A stretch of 64,000 nucleotides of DNA from Luzula sylvatica (taxonomy: Eukaryota > Streptophyta > Magnoliopsida > Poales > Juncaceae): the NCBI GenBank assembly GCA_946800325.1, contig CAMPEJ010000011.1, positions 186,001 through 250,000 of the forward strand. The letters are read 5' to 3'. The position numbers and the translations under genes are program-made. This document shows positions 30,561-44,279 of this stretch, piece by piece; position 1 is the stretch's first letter; each line of letters begins with the position of its first letter. The notes under the pieces are model-generated. The model had not been told where the DNA came from, did no database searches, and was given only the letters and a program-made list of their open reading frames with translations.

Positions 30561-33500
30561 TTATGCTTTGGGGAGTTCAAATAACGTATTTTGAGATTAT
30601 TTGAATCGTATCTTTTACTACATAACATTTCACCAAAATTTACAAACACTAAGAAAGTTTGTTTTTCGATTCAAAACAATTTGTTTATCCTTTGAGGAGT
30701 CCAAATAACATATTTGTAGATCATTCGAATAGTATCTTTTACCACATAACATTTCACCAAAATTTACAAACACTGAGAAAGTTTGATTTTCGATTCAAAA
30801 CAATCTGTTTATGCTTTGAGGAGTTCAAATAACATATTTTGAGATCATTTCAATCGTATCTTTTACTACATAACATTTCACCTAAATTTACAAACACTAA
30901 GAAAGTTTGATTTTCGATTCAAAACAATATGTTTATGCTTTGGGGAGTTCAAATAACGTATTTTGAGATCATTGGAATCGTATCTTTTACTACATAACAT
31001 TTCACCAAAATTTACAAACACTAAGAAAGTTTGTTTTTCGATTCAAAACAATCTGTTTATGCTTTGGGGAGTTCAAATAACTTATTTTGAGATCATTTGA
31101 ATCGTATCTTTTACCACATAACATTTCACCAAACTTTACAAACACTAAGAAAGTTTGTTTTTCGATTCAAAACAATCTGTTTATGCTTTGGGGAGTTCAA
31201 ATAACGTATTTTGAGATCATTTGAATCGTATCTTTTACCACATAACATTTCACCAAAATTTACAAACACTAAGAAAGTTTAATTTTCGATTCAAAACAAT
31301 CTGTTTATGCTTTGGGGAGTTCAAATAACGTATTTTGAGATCATTTGAATCGTATCTTTTACTACATAACATTTCACCAAAATTTACAAACACTAAGAAA
31401 GTTTGTTTTTCGATTCAAAACAATTTGTTTATGCTTTGGGGAGTTCAAATAACGTATTTTGAGATCATTTGAATCGTATCTTTTACCACATAACATTTCA
31501 CCAAAATTTACAAACACTAAGAAAGTTTGTTTTTCGATTCAAAACAATTTGTTTATGCTTTGGGGAGTTCAAATAACATATTTTTAGATCATTCGAATCG
31601 TATCTTTTACCACATAACATTTCACCAAAATTTACAAACACTAAGAAATTTTGTTTTTCGATTCAAAACAATCTGTTTATGCTTTGGGGAGTTCAAATAA
31701 CGTATTTTGAGATTATTTGAATCGTATCTTTTACTACATAACATTTCACCAAAATTTACAAACACTAAGAAAGTTTGTTTTTCGATTCAAAACAATTTGT
31801 TTATCCTTTGGGGAGTCCAAATAACATATTTGTAGATCATTCGAATCGTATCTTTTACTACATAACATTTCACCAAAATTTGCAAACACTAAGAAAGTTT
31901 GTTTTTCGATTCAAAACAATCTGTTTATGCTTTGGGGAGTTCAAATAACGTATTTTGAGATTATTTGAATCGTATCTTTTACTACATAACATTTCACCAA
32001 AATTTACAAACACTAAGAAAGTTTGTTTTTCGATTCAAAACAATTTGTTTATCCTTTGGGGAGTCCAAATAACATATTTGTAGATCATTCGAATCGTATC
32101 TTTTACCACATAACATTTCACCAAAATTTACAAACACTGAGAAAGTTTGATTTTCGATTCAAAACAATCTGTTTATGCTTTGGGGAGTTCAAATAACATA
32201 TTTTGAGATCATTTGAATCGTATCTTTTACTACATAACATTTCACCAAAATTTACAAACACTAAGAAAGTTTGATTTTCGATTCAAAACAATATGTTTAT
32301 GCTTTGGGGAGTTCAAATAACGTATTTTGAGATCATTGGAATCGTATCTTTTACTACATAACATTTCACCAAAATTTACAAACACTAAGAAAGTTTGTTT
32401 TTCGATTCAAAACAATCTGTTTATGCTTTGGGGAGTTCAAATAACTTATTTTGAGATCATTTGAATCGTATCTTTTACCACATAACATTTCACCAAACTT
32501 TACGAACAGTAAGAAAGTTTGTTTTTCGATTCAAAACAATCTGTTTATGCTTAGGGGAGTTCAAATAACGTATTTTGAGATCATTTGAATCGTATCTTTT
32601 ACCACATAACATTTCACCAAAATTTACAAACACTAAGAAAGTTTGATTTTCGATTCAAAACAATTTGTTTATGCTTTGGGGAGTTGAAATAACGTATTTT
32701 GAGATCATTTGAATCGTATCTTTTACTACATAACATTTCACCAAAATTTACAAACATTAAGAAAGTTTGTTTTTCGATTCAAAACAATTTGTCTATGCTT
32801 TGGGGAGTTCAAATAACATATTTTTAGATCATTCGAATCGTATCTTTTACCACATAACATTTCACCAAAATTTACAAACACTAAGAAAGTTTGTTTTTCG
32901 ATTCAAAACAATCTGTTTATGCTTTGGGGAGTTCAAATAACGTATTTTGAGATCATTTGAATCGTATCTTTTACTACATAACATTTGACCAAAATTTACA
33001 AACACTAAGAAAGTTTGTTTTTCGATTCAAAACAATATTTTTATGCTTTGGGGAGTTCAAATAACGTATTTTGAGATCATTTGAATCGTATCTTTTACTA
33101 CATAACATTTCACCTAAATTTACAAACACTAAGAAATTTTGATTTTCGATTCAAAACAATATGTTTATGCTTTGGGGAGTTCAAATAACGTATTTTGAGA
33201 TCATTGGAATCGTATCTTTTACTACATAACATTTCACCAAAATTTACAAACACTAAGAAAGTTTGTTTTTCGATTCAAAACAATCTGTTTATGCTTTGGG
33301 GAGTTCAAATAACTTATTTTGAGATCATTTGAATCGTATCTTTTACCACATAACATTTCACCAAAATTTACAAACACTAAGAAAGTTTGTTTTTCGATTC
33401 AAAACAATTTGTTTATCCTTTGGGGAGTCCAAATAACATATTTGTAGATCATTCGAATCGTATCTTTTACCACATAACATTTCACCAAAATTTACAAACA

Positions 33501-34744
33501 CTGAGAAAGTTTGATTTTCGATTCAAAACAATCTGTTTATGCTTTGGGGAGTTCAAATAACGTATTTTGAGATTATTTGAATCGTATCTTTTACTACATA
33601 ACATTTCACCAAAATTTACAAACACTAAGAAAGTTTGTTTTTCGATTCAAAACAATTTGTTTATCCTTTGGGGAGTCCAAATAACATATTTGTAGATCAT
33701 TCGAATAGTATCTTTTACCACATAACATTTCACCAAAATTTACAAACACGGAGAAAGTTTGATTTTCGATTCAAAACAATCTGTTTATGCTTTGAGGAGT
33801 TCAAATAACATATTTTGAGATCATTTCAATCGTATCTTTTACTACATAACATTTCACCTAAATTTACAAACACTAAGAAAGTTTGATTTTCGATTCAAAA
33901 CAATATGTTTATGCTTTGGGGAGTTCAAATAACGTATTTTGAGATCATTGGAATCGTATCTTTTACTACATAACATTTCACCAAAATTTACAAACACGGA
34001 GAAAGTTTGATTTTCGATTCAAAACAATCTGTTTATGCTTTGAGGAGTTCAAATAACATATTTTGAGATCATTTCAATCGTATCTTTTACTACATAACAT
34101 TTCACCAAAATTTACAAACACTAAGAAAGTTTGATTTTCGATTCAAAACAATCTGTTTATGCTTTGGGGAGTTCAAATAACGTATTTTGAGATCATTTGA
34201 ATCGTATCTTTTACTACATAACATTTCACCAAAATTTACAAACACTAAGAAAGTTTGTTTTTCGATTCAAAACAATTTGTCTATGCTTTGGGGAGTTCAA
34301 ATAACATATTTTTAGATCATTCGAATCGTATCTTTTACCACATAACATTTCACCAAAATTTACAAACACTAAGAAATTTGTTTTTCGATTCAAAACAATC
34401 TGTTTATGCTTTGGGGAGTTCAAATAACGTATTTTGAGATCATTTGAATCGTATCTTTTACTACATCACATTGCACCAAAATTTACAAACACTAAGAAAG
34501 TTTGTTTTTCGATTCAAAACAATTTGTTTATGCTTTGGGGAGTTCAAATAACGTATTTTGAGATCATTTGAATCGTATCTTGTACCACATAAGATTTCAC
34601 CAAAATTTACAAACACTACGAAAGTTTGTTTTTCGATTCAAAACAATCTGTTTATGCTTTGGGGAGTTCAAATAACGTATTTTGAGATCATTTGAATCGT
34701 ATCTTTTACCACATAACATTTCACCAAAATTTACAAACACTAAG

Positions 34745-36600
34745 AAAGTTTAATTTTCGATTCAAAACAATCTGTTTATGCTTTGGGGAGTTCAAATAAC
34801 GTATTTTGAGATCATTTGAATCGTATCTTTTACTACATAACATTTCACCAAAATTTACAAACACTAAGAAAGTTTGTTTTTCGATTCAAAACAATCTGTT
34901 TATGCTTTGGGGAGTTCAAATAACGTATTTTGAGATCATTTGAATCGTATCTTTTACCACATAACATTTCACCAAAATTTACAAACACTGAGAAAGTTTG
35001 ATTTTCGATTCAAAACAATCTGTTTATGCTTTGGGGAGTTCAAATAACGTATTTTGAGATCATTTGAATCGTATCTTTTACTACATAACATTTCACCAAA
35101 ATTTACAAACACTAAGAAAGTTTGTTTTTCGATTCAAAACAATTTGTTTATGCTTTGGGGAGTTCAAATAACGTATTTTGAGATCATTTGAATCGTATCT
35201 TTTACCACATAACATTTCACCAAAATTTACAAACACTAAGAAAGTTTGTTTTTCGATTCAAAACAATTTGGTTATGCTTTGGGGAGTTCAAATAACATAT
35301 TTTTAGATCATTCAAATAGTATCTTTTACCACATAACATTTCACCAAAATTTACAAACACTAAGAAAGTTTGTTTTTCGATTCAAAACAATATGTTTATG
35401 CTTTGGGGAGTTCAAATAACGTATTTTGAGATCATTTGAATCGTATCTTTTACCACATAACATTTCACCAAAATTTACAAACACTAAGAAAGTTTGTTTT
35501 TCGATTCAAAACAATCTGTTTAAGCTTTGGGGAGTTCAAATAACGTATTTTGAGATCATTTGAATCGTATCTTTTACCACATAACATTTCACCAAAATTT
35601 ACAAACACTAAGAAAGTTTGTTTTTCGATTCAAAATAATCTGTTTATGCTTTGGGGAGTTCAAATAACGTATTTTGAGATCATTTGAATCGTATGTTTTA
35701 CCACATAACATTTCACCAAAATTTACAAACACTAAGAAAGTTTGTTTTTCGATTCAAAACAATCTGTTTATCCTTTGGGGAGTTCAAATAACGTATTTTG
35801 AGATCATTTGAATCATATCTTTTACCACATAACATTTCACCAAAATTTACAAACACTAAGAAAGTTTGATTTTCGATTCAAAACAATCTGTTTATGCTTT
35901 GGGGAGTTCAAATAACGTATTTTGAGATCATTTGAATCGTATCTTTTACTACATAACATTTCACCAAAATTTACAAACACTAAGAAAGTTTGTTTTTCGA
36001 TTCAAAACAATTTGTCTATGCTTTGGGGAGTTCAAATAACATATTTTTAGATCATTCGAATCGTATCTTTTACCACATAACATTTCACCAAAATTTACAA
36101 ACACTAAGAAATTTGTTTTTCGATTCAAAACAATCTGTTTATGCTTTGGGGAGTTCAAATAACGTATTTTGAGATCATTTGAATCGTATCTTTTACTACA
36201 TCACATTGCACCAAAATTTACAAACACTAAGAAAGTTTGTTTTTCGATTCAAAACAATCTGTTTATGCTTTGGGGAGTTCAAATAACGTATTTTGAGATC
36301 ATTTGAATCGTATTTTTTACCACATAACATTTCACCAAAATTTACAAACACTAAGAAAGTTTGTTTTTCGATTCAAAACAATCTGTTTATGCTTTAGGGA
36401 GTTCAAATAACGTATTTTGAGATCATTTGAATCGTATCTTTTACCACATAACATTTCTCCAAAATTTACAAACACTAAGAAAGTTTGTTTTTCGATTCAA
36501 AACAATCTGTTTATGCTTTGGGGAGTTCAAATAACGTATTTTGAGATCATTTGAATCGTATCTTTTACCACATAACATTTCACCAAAATTTACAAACCCT
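34745..36600 (+). repeat. Dispersed copy of the 23.8-25.7 kb segment
   Basis: This stretch repeats the variant order of 23.83-25.69 kb at offset 10911 (88 x 124 - 1): the CTGAGAAAG unit, TTGGTTATGC, TTTAAGCTTTGG, CAAAATAATC, TTTATCC with AGTTC, the 123-bp AAGAAATTTG unit, TTGCACC and TTCTCC. One unit (the GTGGAGTTTAAATAAC type) is missing before AAACCCTAAG. The intervening 30.6-34.7 kb has a different variant order. Confidence 0.75.
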
Positions 36601-39600
36601 AAGAAAGTTTGTTTTTCGATTCAAAACAATCTGTTTATGCTTTGGGGAGTTCAAATAACGTATTTTGAGATCATTTCAATCGTATCTTTTACCACATAAC
36701 ATTTTACCAAAATTTACAAACACTAAGAAAATTTGTTTTTCGATTCAAAACAATCTGTTTATGCTTTGGGGAGTTCAAATAACGTATTTTGAGACCATTT
36801 GAATCGTATCTTTTACCACATAACATTTCACCAAAATTTACAAACACTAAGAAACTTTGTTTTTCGATTCAAAACAATCTGTTTATGCTTTGGGGAGTTC
36901 AAATAACGTATTTTGAGATCATTTCAATCGTATCTTTTACCACATAACATTTTACCAAAATTTACAAACACTAAGAAAGTTTGTTTTTCGATTCAAAACA
37001 ATCTGTTTATGCTTTGGGGAGTTCAAATAACGTATTTTGAGATCATTTGAATCATATCTTTTACCACATAACATTTCACCAAAATTTACAAACACTAAGA
37101 AAGTTTGATTTTCGATTCAAAACAATCTGTTTATGCTTTGGGGAGTTCAAATAACGTATTTTGAGATCATTTCAATCGTATCTTTTACCACATAACATTT
37201 TACCAAAATTTACAAACACTAAGAAAGTTTGTTTTTCGATTCAAAACAATCTGTTTATGCTTTGGGGAGTTCAAATAACGTATTTTGAGATCATTTGAAT
37301 CATATCTTTTACCACATAGCATTTCACCAAAATTTACAAACACTAAGAAAGTTTGTTTTTCGATTCAAAACAATCTGTTTATGCTTTGGGGAGTTCAAAT
37401 AACGTATTTTGAGATCATTTGAATCGTATCTTTTACTACATAACATTTCACCAAAATTTACAAACACTAAGAAAGTTTGTTTTTCGATTCAAAACAATTT
37501 GTCTATGCTTTGGGGAGTTCAAATAACATATTTTTAGATCATTCGAATCGTATCTTTGACCACATAACATTTCACCAAAATTTACAAACACTAAGAAAGT
37601 TTGTTTTTCGATTCAAAACAATCTGTTTATGCTTTGGGGAGTTCAAATAACGTATTTTGAGATCATTTGAATCGTATCTTTTACTACATCAAATTTCACC
37701 AAAATTTACAAACACTAAGAAAGTTTGTTTTTCGATTCAAAACAATCTGTTTTTTTGCTTTGGGGAGTTCAAATAACGTATTTTGAGATCATTTGAATCG
37801 TATTTTTTACCACATAACATTTCACCAAAATTTACAAACACTAAGAAAGTTTGTTTTTCGATTCAAAACAATCTGTTTATGCTTTAGGGAGTTCAAATAA
37901 CGTATTTTGAGATCATTTGAATCGTATCTTTTACCACATAACATTTCACCAAAATTTACAAACACTAAGAAAGTTTGTTTTTCGATTCAAAACAATCTGT
38001 TTATGCTTTGGGGAGTTCAAATAACGTATTTTGAGATCATTTGAATCGTATCTTTTACCACATAACATTTTACCAAAATTTACAAACACTAAGAAAGTTT
38101 GTTTTTCGATTCAAAACAATTTGTTTATGCTTTGTGGAGTTTAAATAACGTATTTTGAGATCATTTGAATCGTATCTTTTACCACATAACATTTCACCAA
38201 AATTTACAAACCCTAAGAAAGTTTGTTTTTCGATTCAAAACAATCTGTTTATGCTTTGGGGAGTTCAAATAACGTATTTTGAGATCATTTCAATCGTATC
38301 TTTTACCACATAACATTTTACCAAAATTTACAAACACTAAGAAAATTTGTTTTTCGATTCAAAACAATCTGTTTATGCTTTGGGGAGTTCAAATAACGTA
38401 TTTTGAGATCATTTGAATCGTATCTTTTACCACATAACATTTCACCAAAATTTACAAACACTAAGAAACTTTGTTTTTCGATTCAAAACAATTTGTTTAT
38501 GCTTTGGGGAGTTCAAATAACATATTTTTAGATCATTCGAATCGTATCTTTTACAACATAACATTTCACCAAAATTTACAAACACTAAGAAATTTTGTTT
38601 TTCGATTCAAAACAATCTGTTTATGCTTTGGGGAGTTCAAATAACGTATTTTGAGATCATTTGAATCGTAGCTTTTACTACATAACATTTCACCAAAATT
38701 TACAAACACAAAGAAAGTTTGTTTTTCGATTCAAAACAATCTGTTTATGCTTTGGGGAGTTCAAATAACGTATTTTGAGATCATTTGATTCGTATCTTTT
38801 ACCACATAACATTTCACCAAAATTTACAAACACTAAGAAAGTTTGTTTTTCGATTCAAAACAATCTGTTAAATCTTTGGGGAGTTCAAATAACGTATTTT
38901 GAGATCATTTGAATCGTATCTTTTACCACATAACATTTTACCAAAATTTACAAACACTAAGAAAGTTTGTTTTTCGATTCAAAACAATCTGTTTATGCTT
39001 TGGGGAGTTCAAATAACGTATTTTGAGATCATTTCAATCGTATCTTTTACCACATAACATTTCACCAAAATTTACAAACACTAAGAAAGTTTGTTTTTCG
39101 ATTCAAAACAATTTGTTTATGCTTTGGGGAGTTCAAATAACGTAATTTTAGATCATTCGAATCGTATCTTTTACCACATAACATTTCACCAAAATTTACA
39201 AACGCTAAGAAAGTTTGTTTTTCGATTCAAAACAATCTGTTTAAGCTTTGGGGAGTTCAAATAACGTATTTTGAGATCATTTGAATCGTATCTTTTACTA
39301 CATAACATTTCACCAAAATTTACAAACACTAAGAAACTTTGTTTTTCGATTCAAAACAATCTGTTTATGCTTTGGGGAGTTCAAATAACGTATTTTGAGA
39401 TCATTTGAATCGTATCTTTTACCACATAACATTTCACCAAAATTTACAAACACTGAGAAAGTTTGATCTTCGATTCAAAACAATATGTTTATGCTTTGGG
39501 GAGTTCAAATAACGTATGTTGAGATCATTGGAATCGTATCTTTTACTACATAACATTTCACCAAAATTTACAAACACTAAGAAAGTTTGTTTTTCGATTC

Positions 39601-40438
39601 AAAACAATTTGCTTATGCTTTGGGGAGTTCAAATAACGTATTTTGAGATCATTCGAATCGTATCTTTTACCACATAACATTTCACCAAAATTTACAAACA
39701 CTAAGAAAGTTTGTTTTTCGATTCAAAACAATCTGTTTATGCTTTGGGGAGTTCAAATAACGTATTTTGAGATCATTTGAATCGTATCTTTTACTACATA
39801 ACATTTCACCAAAATTTTAAACACTATGAAAGTTTGTTTTTCGATTCAAAACAATCTGTTTATGCTTTGGGGAGTTCAAATAACGTATTTTGAGATCATT
39901 TGAATCGTATCTTTTACCACATAACATTTCACCAAAATTTACAAACACTAAGAAAGTTTGTTTTTCGATTCAAAACAATCTGTTTATGCTTTGGGTAGTT
40001 CAAATAACGTATTTTGAGATCATTTGAATCGTATCTTTTACCACATAACATTTTACCAAAATTTACAAACACTAAGAAAGTTTGTTTTTTGATTCAAAAC
40101 AATTTGTTTATGCTTTGGGGAGTTCAAATAACGTATTTTGAGATCATTGGAATCGTATCTTTTACTACATAACATTTCACCAAAATTTACAAACACTAAG
40201 AAAGTTTGTTTTTCGATTCAAAACAATTTGTTTATGCTTTGGGGAATTCAAATAACATATTTTTAGATCATTCGAATCGTATCTTTTACCACATAACATT
40301 TCACCAAAATTTACAAACACTAAGAAAGTTTGTTTTTCGATTCAAAACAATCTGTTTATGCTTTGGGGAGTTCAAATAACGTGTTTTGAGATCATTTGAA
40401 TCGTATCTTTTACTACATAACATTTCACCAAAATTTAC

Positions 40439-40570
40439 AAACACTAAGAAAGTTTGTTTTTCGATTCAAAACAATCTGTTTATGCTGTGGGATCATTTGA
40501 ATCATTTGAATCGTATTTTGAGATCATTTGAATCGTATCTTTTACCACATAACATTTCACCAAAATTTAC
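40439..40570 (+). repeat. 132-bp chimeric satellite unit, first copy
   Basis: After TTTATGCTGTGGG the normal GAGTTCAAATAAC part is replaced by two short direct copies of ATCATTTGA and the unit resumes at CGTATTTTGAG. The inserted motif is taken from the same monomer's ATCATTTGAATCG region, so slippage or unequal exchange inside the unit explains it. Confidence 0.88.
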
Positions 40571-43500
40571 AAACACTAAGGAAGTTTGTTTTTCGATTCA
40601 AAACAATCAGTTTATGCTATGGGGAGTTCAAATAACGTATTTTGAGATCATTTGAATCGTATCTTTTACCACATAACATTTCACCAAAATTTACAAACAC
40701 TAAGAAAGTTTGTTTTTCGATTCAAAACAATCTGTTTATGCTTTGGGTAGTTCAAATAACGTATTTTGAGATCATTTGAATCGTATCTTTTACCACATAA
40801 CATTTTACCAAAATTTACAAACACTAAGAAAGTTTGTTTTTCGATTCAAAACAATTTGTTTATGCTTTGGGGAGTTCAAATAACATATTTTGAGATCATT
40901 TGAATCGTATCTTGTACCACATAACATTTCACCAAAATTTACAAACACTACGAAAGTTTGTTTTTCGATTCAAAACAATCTGTTTATGCTTTGGGGAGTT
41001 CAAATAACGTATTTTGAGATCATTTGAATCGTATCTTTTACCACATAACATTTCACCAAAATTTACAAACACTAAGAAAGTTTGTTTTTCGATTCAAAAC
41101 AATTTGTTTATGCTTTGGGGAGTTCAAATAACGTATTTTGAGATCATTTGAATCGTATCTTTTTCCATATAACATTTCACCAAAATTTACGAACACTAAG
41201 ACAGTTTGTTTTTCGATTCAAAACAATCTGTTTATGCTTTGGGGAGTTCATATAACGTATTTTGAGATCATTTGAATCGTATCTTTTACGACATAACATT
41301 TCACCAAAATTTACAAACACTACGAAAGTTTGTTTTTCGATTAAAAAAAATCTGTTTATGCTTTGGGGAGTTCAAATAACGTATTTTGAGATCATTTGAA
41401 TCGTATCTTTTACTACATAACATTTCACCAAAATTGTAAACACTAAGAAAGTTTGTTTTTCGATTCAAAACAATCTGTTTATGCTTTGGGGAGTTCAAAT
41501 AACGTATTTTGAGATAATTTGAATCGTATCTTTTACCACATAACATTTCACCAAAATTTACAAACACTAAGAAAGTTTGTTTTTCGATTCAAAACAATCT
41601 GTTTATGCTTTGGGTAGTTCAAATAACATATTTTGAGATCATTTGAATCGTATCTTTTACCATATAACATTTTACCAAAATTTACAAACACTAAGAAAGT
41701 TTGTTTTTCGATTCAAAACAATTTGTTTATGCTTTGGGGAGTTCAAATAACGTATTTTGAGATAATTTGAATCGTATCTTGTACCACATAAAATTTCACC
41801 AAAATTTACAAACACTACGAAAGTTTGTTTTTCGATTCAAAACAATCTGTTTATGCTTTGGGGAGTTCAAATAACGTATTTTGAGATCATTTGAATCGTA
41901 TCTTTTACCACATAACATTTCACCAAAATTTACAAACACTAAGAAAGTTTGTTTTTCGATTCAAAACAATCTGTTTATGCTTTGGAGAGTTCAAATAACG
42001 TATTTTGAGATCATTTGAATCGTATATTTTACCACATAACATTTTACCAAAATTTACAAACACTAAGAAAGTTTGTTTTTCGATTCAAAACAATTTGTTT
42101 ATGCTTTGGGGAGTTCAAATAACGTATTTTGAGATCATTTGAATCGTATCTATTACCACATAACATTTCACCCAAATTTACAAACACTAAGAAAGTTTGT
42201 TTTTCGATTCAAAACAATCTGTTTATGCTTTGGGGAGTTCAAATAACGTATTTTGAGATCATTTGAATCGTATCTTTTACTACATAACATTTCACCAAAA
42301 TTTACAAACACTAAGAAAGTTTGTTTTTCGATTCAAAACAATTTGTTTATGCTTTGGGGAGTTCAAATAACATATTTTTAGATCATTCGAATCGTATCTT
42401 TCACCACATAACATTTCACCAAAATTTACAAACACTAAGAAAGTTTGTTTTTCGATTCAAAACAATCTGTTTATGCTTTGGGGAGTTCAAATAACGTATT
42501 TTGAGATCATTTGAATCGTATCTTTTACCACATAACATTTCACCAAAATTTACAAACACTAAGAAAGTTTAATTTTCGATTCAAAACAATCTGTTTATGC
42601 TTTGGGGAGTTCAAATAACGTATTTTGAGATCATTTGAATCGTATCTTTTACCACATAACATTTCACCAAAATTTACAAACACTAAGAAAGTTTGTTTTT
42701 CGATTCAAAACAATATGTTTATGCTTTGGGTAGTTCAAATAACGTATTTTGAGATCATTTGAATCGTATCTTTTACCACATAACATTTTACCAAAATTTA
42801 CAAACACTAAGAAAGTTTGTTTTTCGATTCAAAACAATTTGTTTATGCTTTGGGGAGTTCAAATAACGTATTTTGAGATCATTGGAATCGTATCTTTTAC
42901 TACATAACATTTCACCAAAATTTACAAACACTAAGAAAGTTTGTTTTTCGATTCAAAACAATTTGCTTATGCTTTGGGGAGTTCAAATAACGTATTTTGA
43001 GATCATTCGAATCGTATCTTTTACCACATAACATTTCACCAAAATTTACAAACACTAAGAAAGTTTGTTTTTCGATTAAAAACAATCTGTTTATGCTTTG
43101 GGGAGTTCAAATAACGTATTTTGAGATCATTTGAATCGTATCTTTTACTACATAACATTTCACCAAAATTTTAAACACTATGAAAGTTTGTTTTTCGATT
43201 CAAAACAATCTGTTTATGCTTTGGGGAGTTCAAATAACGTATTTTGAGATCATTTGAATCGTATCTTTTACCACATAACATTTCACCAAAATTTACAAAC
43301 ACTAAGAAAGTTTGTTTTTCGATTCAAAACAATATGTTTATGCTTTGGGTAGTTCAAATAACATATTTTGAGATCATTTGAATCGTATCTTTTACCACAT
43401 AACATTTTACCAAAATTTACAAACACTAAGAAAGTTTGTTTTTCGATTCAAGACAATTTGTTTATGCTTTGGGGAGTTCAAATAACGTATTTTGAGATCA

Positions 43501-43792
43501 ATGGAATCGTATCTTTTACTACATAACATTTCACCAAAATTTACAAACACTAAGAAAGTTTGTTTTTCGATTCAAAACAATTTGTTTATGCTTTGGGGAA
43601 TTCAAATAACATATTTTTAGATCATTCGAATCGTATCTTTTACCACATAACTTTTCACCAAAATTTACAAACACTAAGAAAGTTTGTTTTTCGATTCAAA
43701 ACAATCTGTTTATGCTTTGGGGAGTTCAAATAACGTGTTTTGAGATCATTTGAATCGTATCTTTTACTACATAACATTTCACCAAAATTTAC

Positions 43793-43924
43793 AAACACTA
43801 AGAAAGTTTGTTTTTCGATTCAAAACAATCTGTTTATGCTGTGGGATCATTTGAATCATTTGAATCGTATTTTGAGATCATTTGAATCGTATCTTTTACC
43901 ACATAACATTTCACCAAAATTTAC
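43793..43924 (+). repeat. 132-bp chimeric satellite unit, second copy
   Basis: Identical rearrangement 3354 bp from the first, preceded by the same AACGTGTTTTG unit and followed by the same CTAAGGAAG unit. It was therefore copied as part of the larger duplication and did not arise twice. Confidence 0.88.
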
Positions 43925-44279
43925 AAACACTAAGGAAGTTTGTTTTTCGATTCAAAACAATCAGTTTATGCTATGGGGAGTTCAAATAACGTATTTTGAG
44001 ATCATTTGAATCGTATCTTTTACCACATAACATTTTACCAAAATTTACAAACACTAAGAAAGTTTGTTTTTCGATTCAAAACAATTTGTTTATGCTTTGG
44101 GGAGTTCAAATAACGTATTTTGAGATTATTTGAATCGTATCTTGTACCACATAACATTTCACCAAAATTTACAAACACTACGAAAGTTTGTTTTTCGATT
44201 CAAAACAATCTGTTTATGCTTTGGGGAGTTCAAATAACGTATTTTGAGATCATTTGAATCGTATCTTTTACCACATAAC

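Larger units (their letters stand above)
39560..44010 (+). repeat. Repeat at offset 3354 carrying a chimeric unit
   Basis: About 39.56-40.66 kb recurs at about 42.91-44.01 kb, offset 3354. Shared marks include TTTGCTTATGC (39608/42962), TTTTAAACACTATG (39814/43168), GGGGAATTC, AACGTGTTTTG and the 132-bp chimeric unit. The offset equals 27 x 124 plus 8 for the chimeric unit minus 2 for two 123-bp units in between. Confidence 0.85.
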
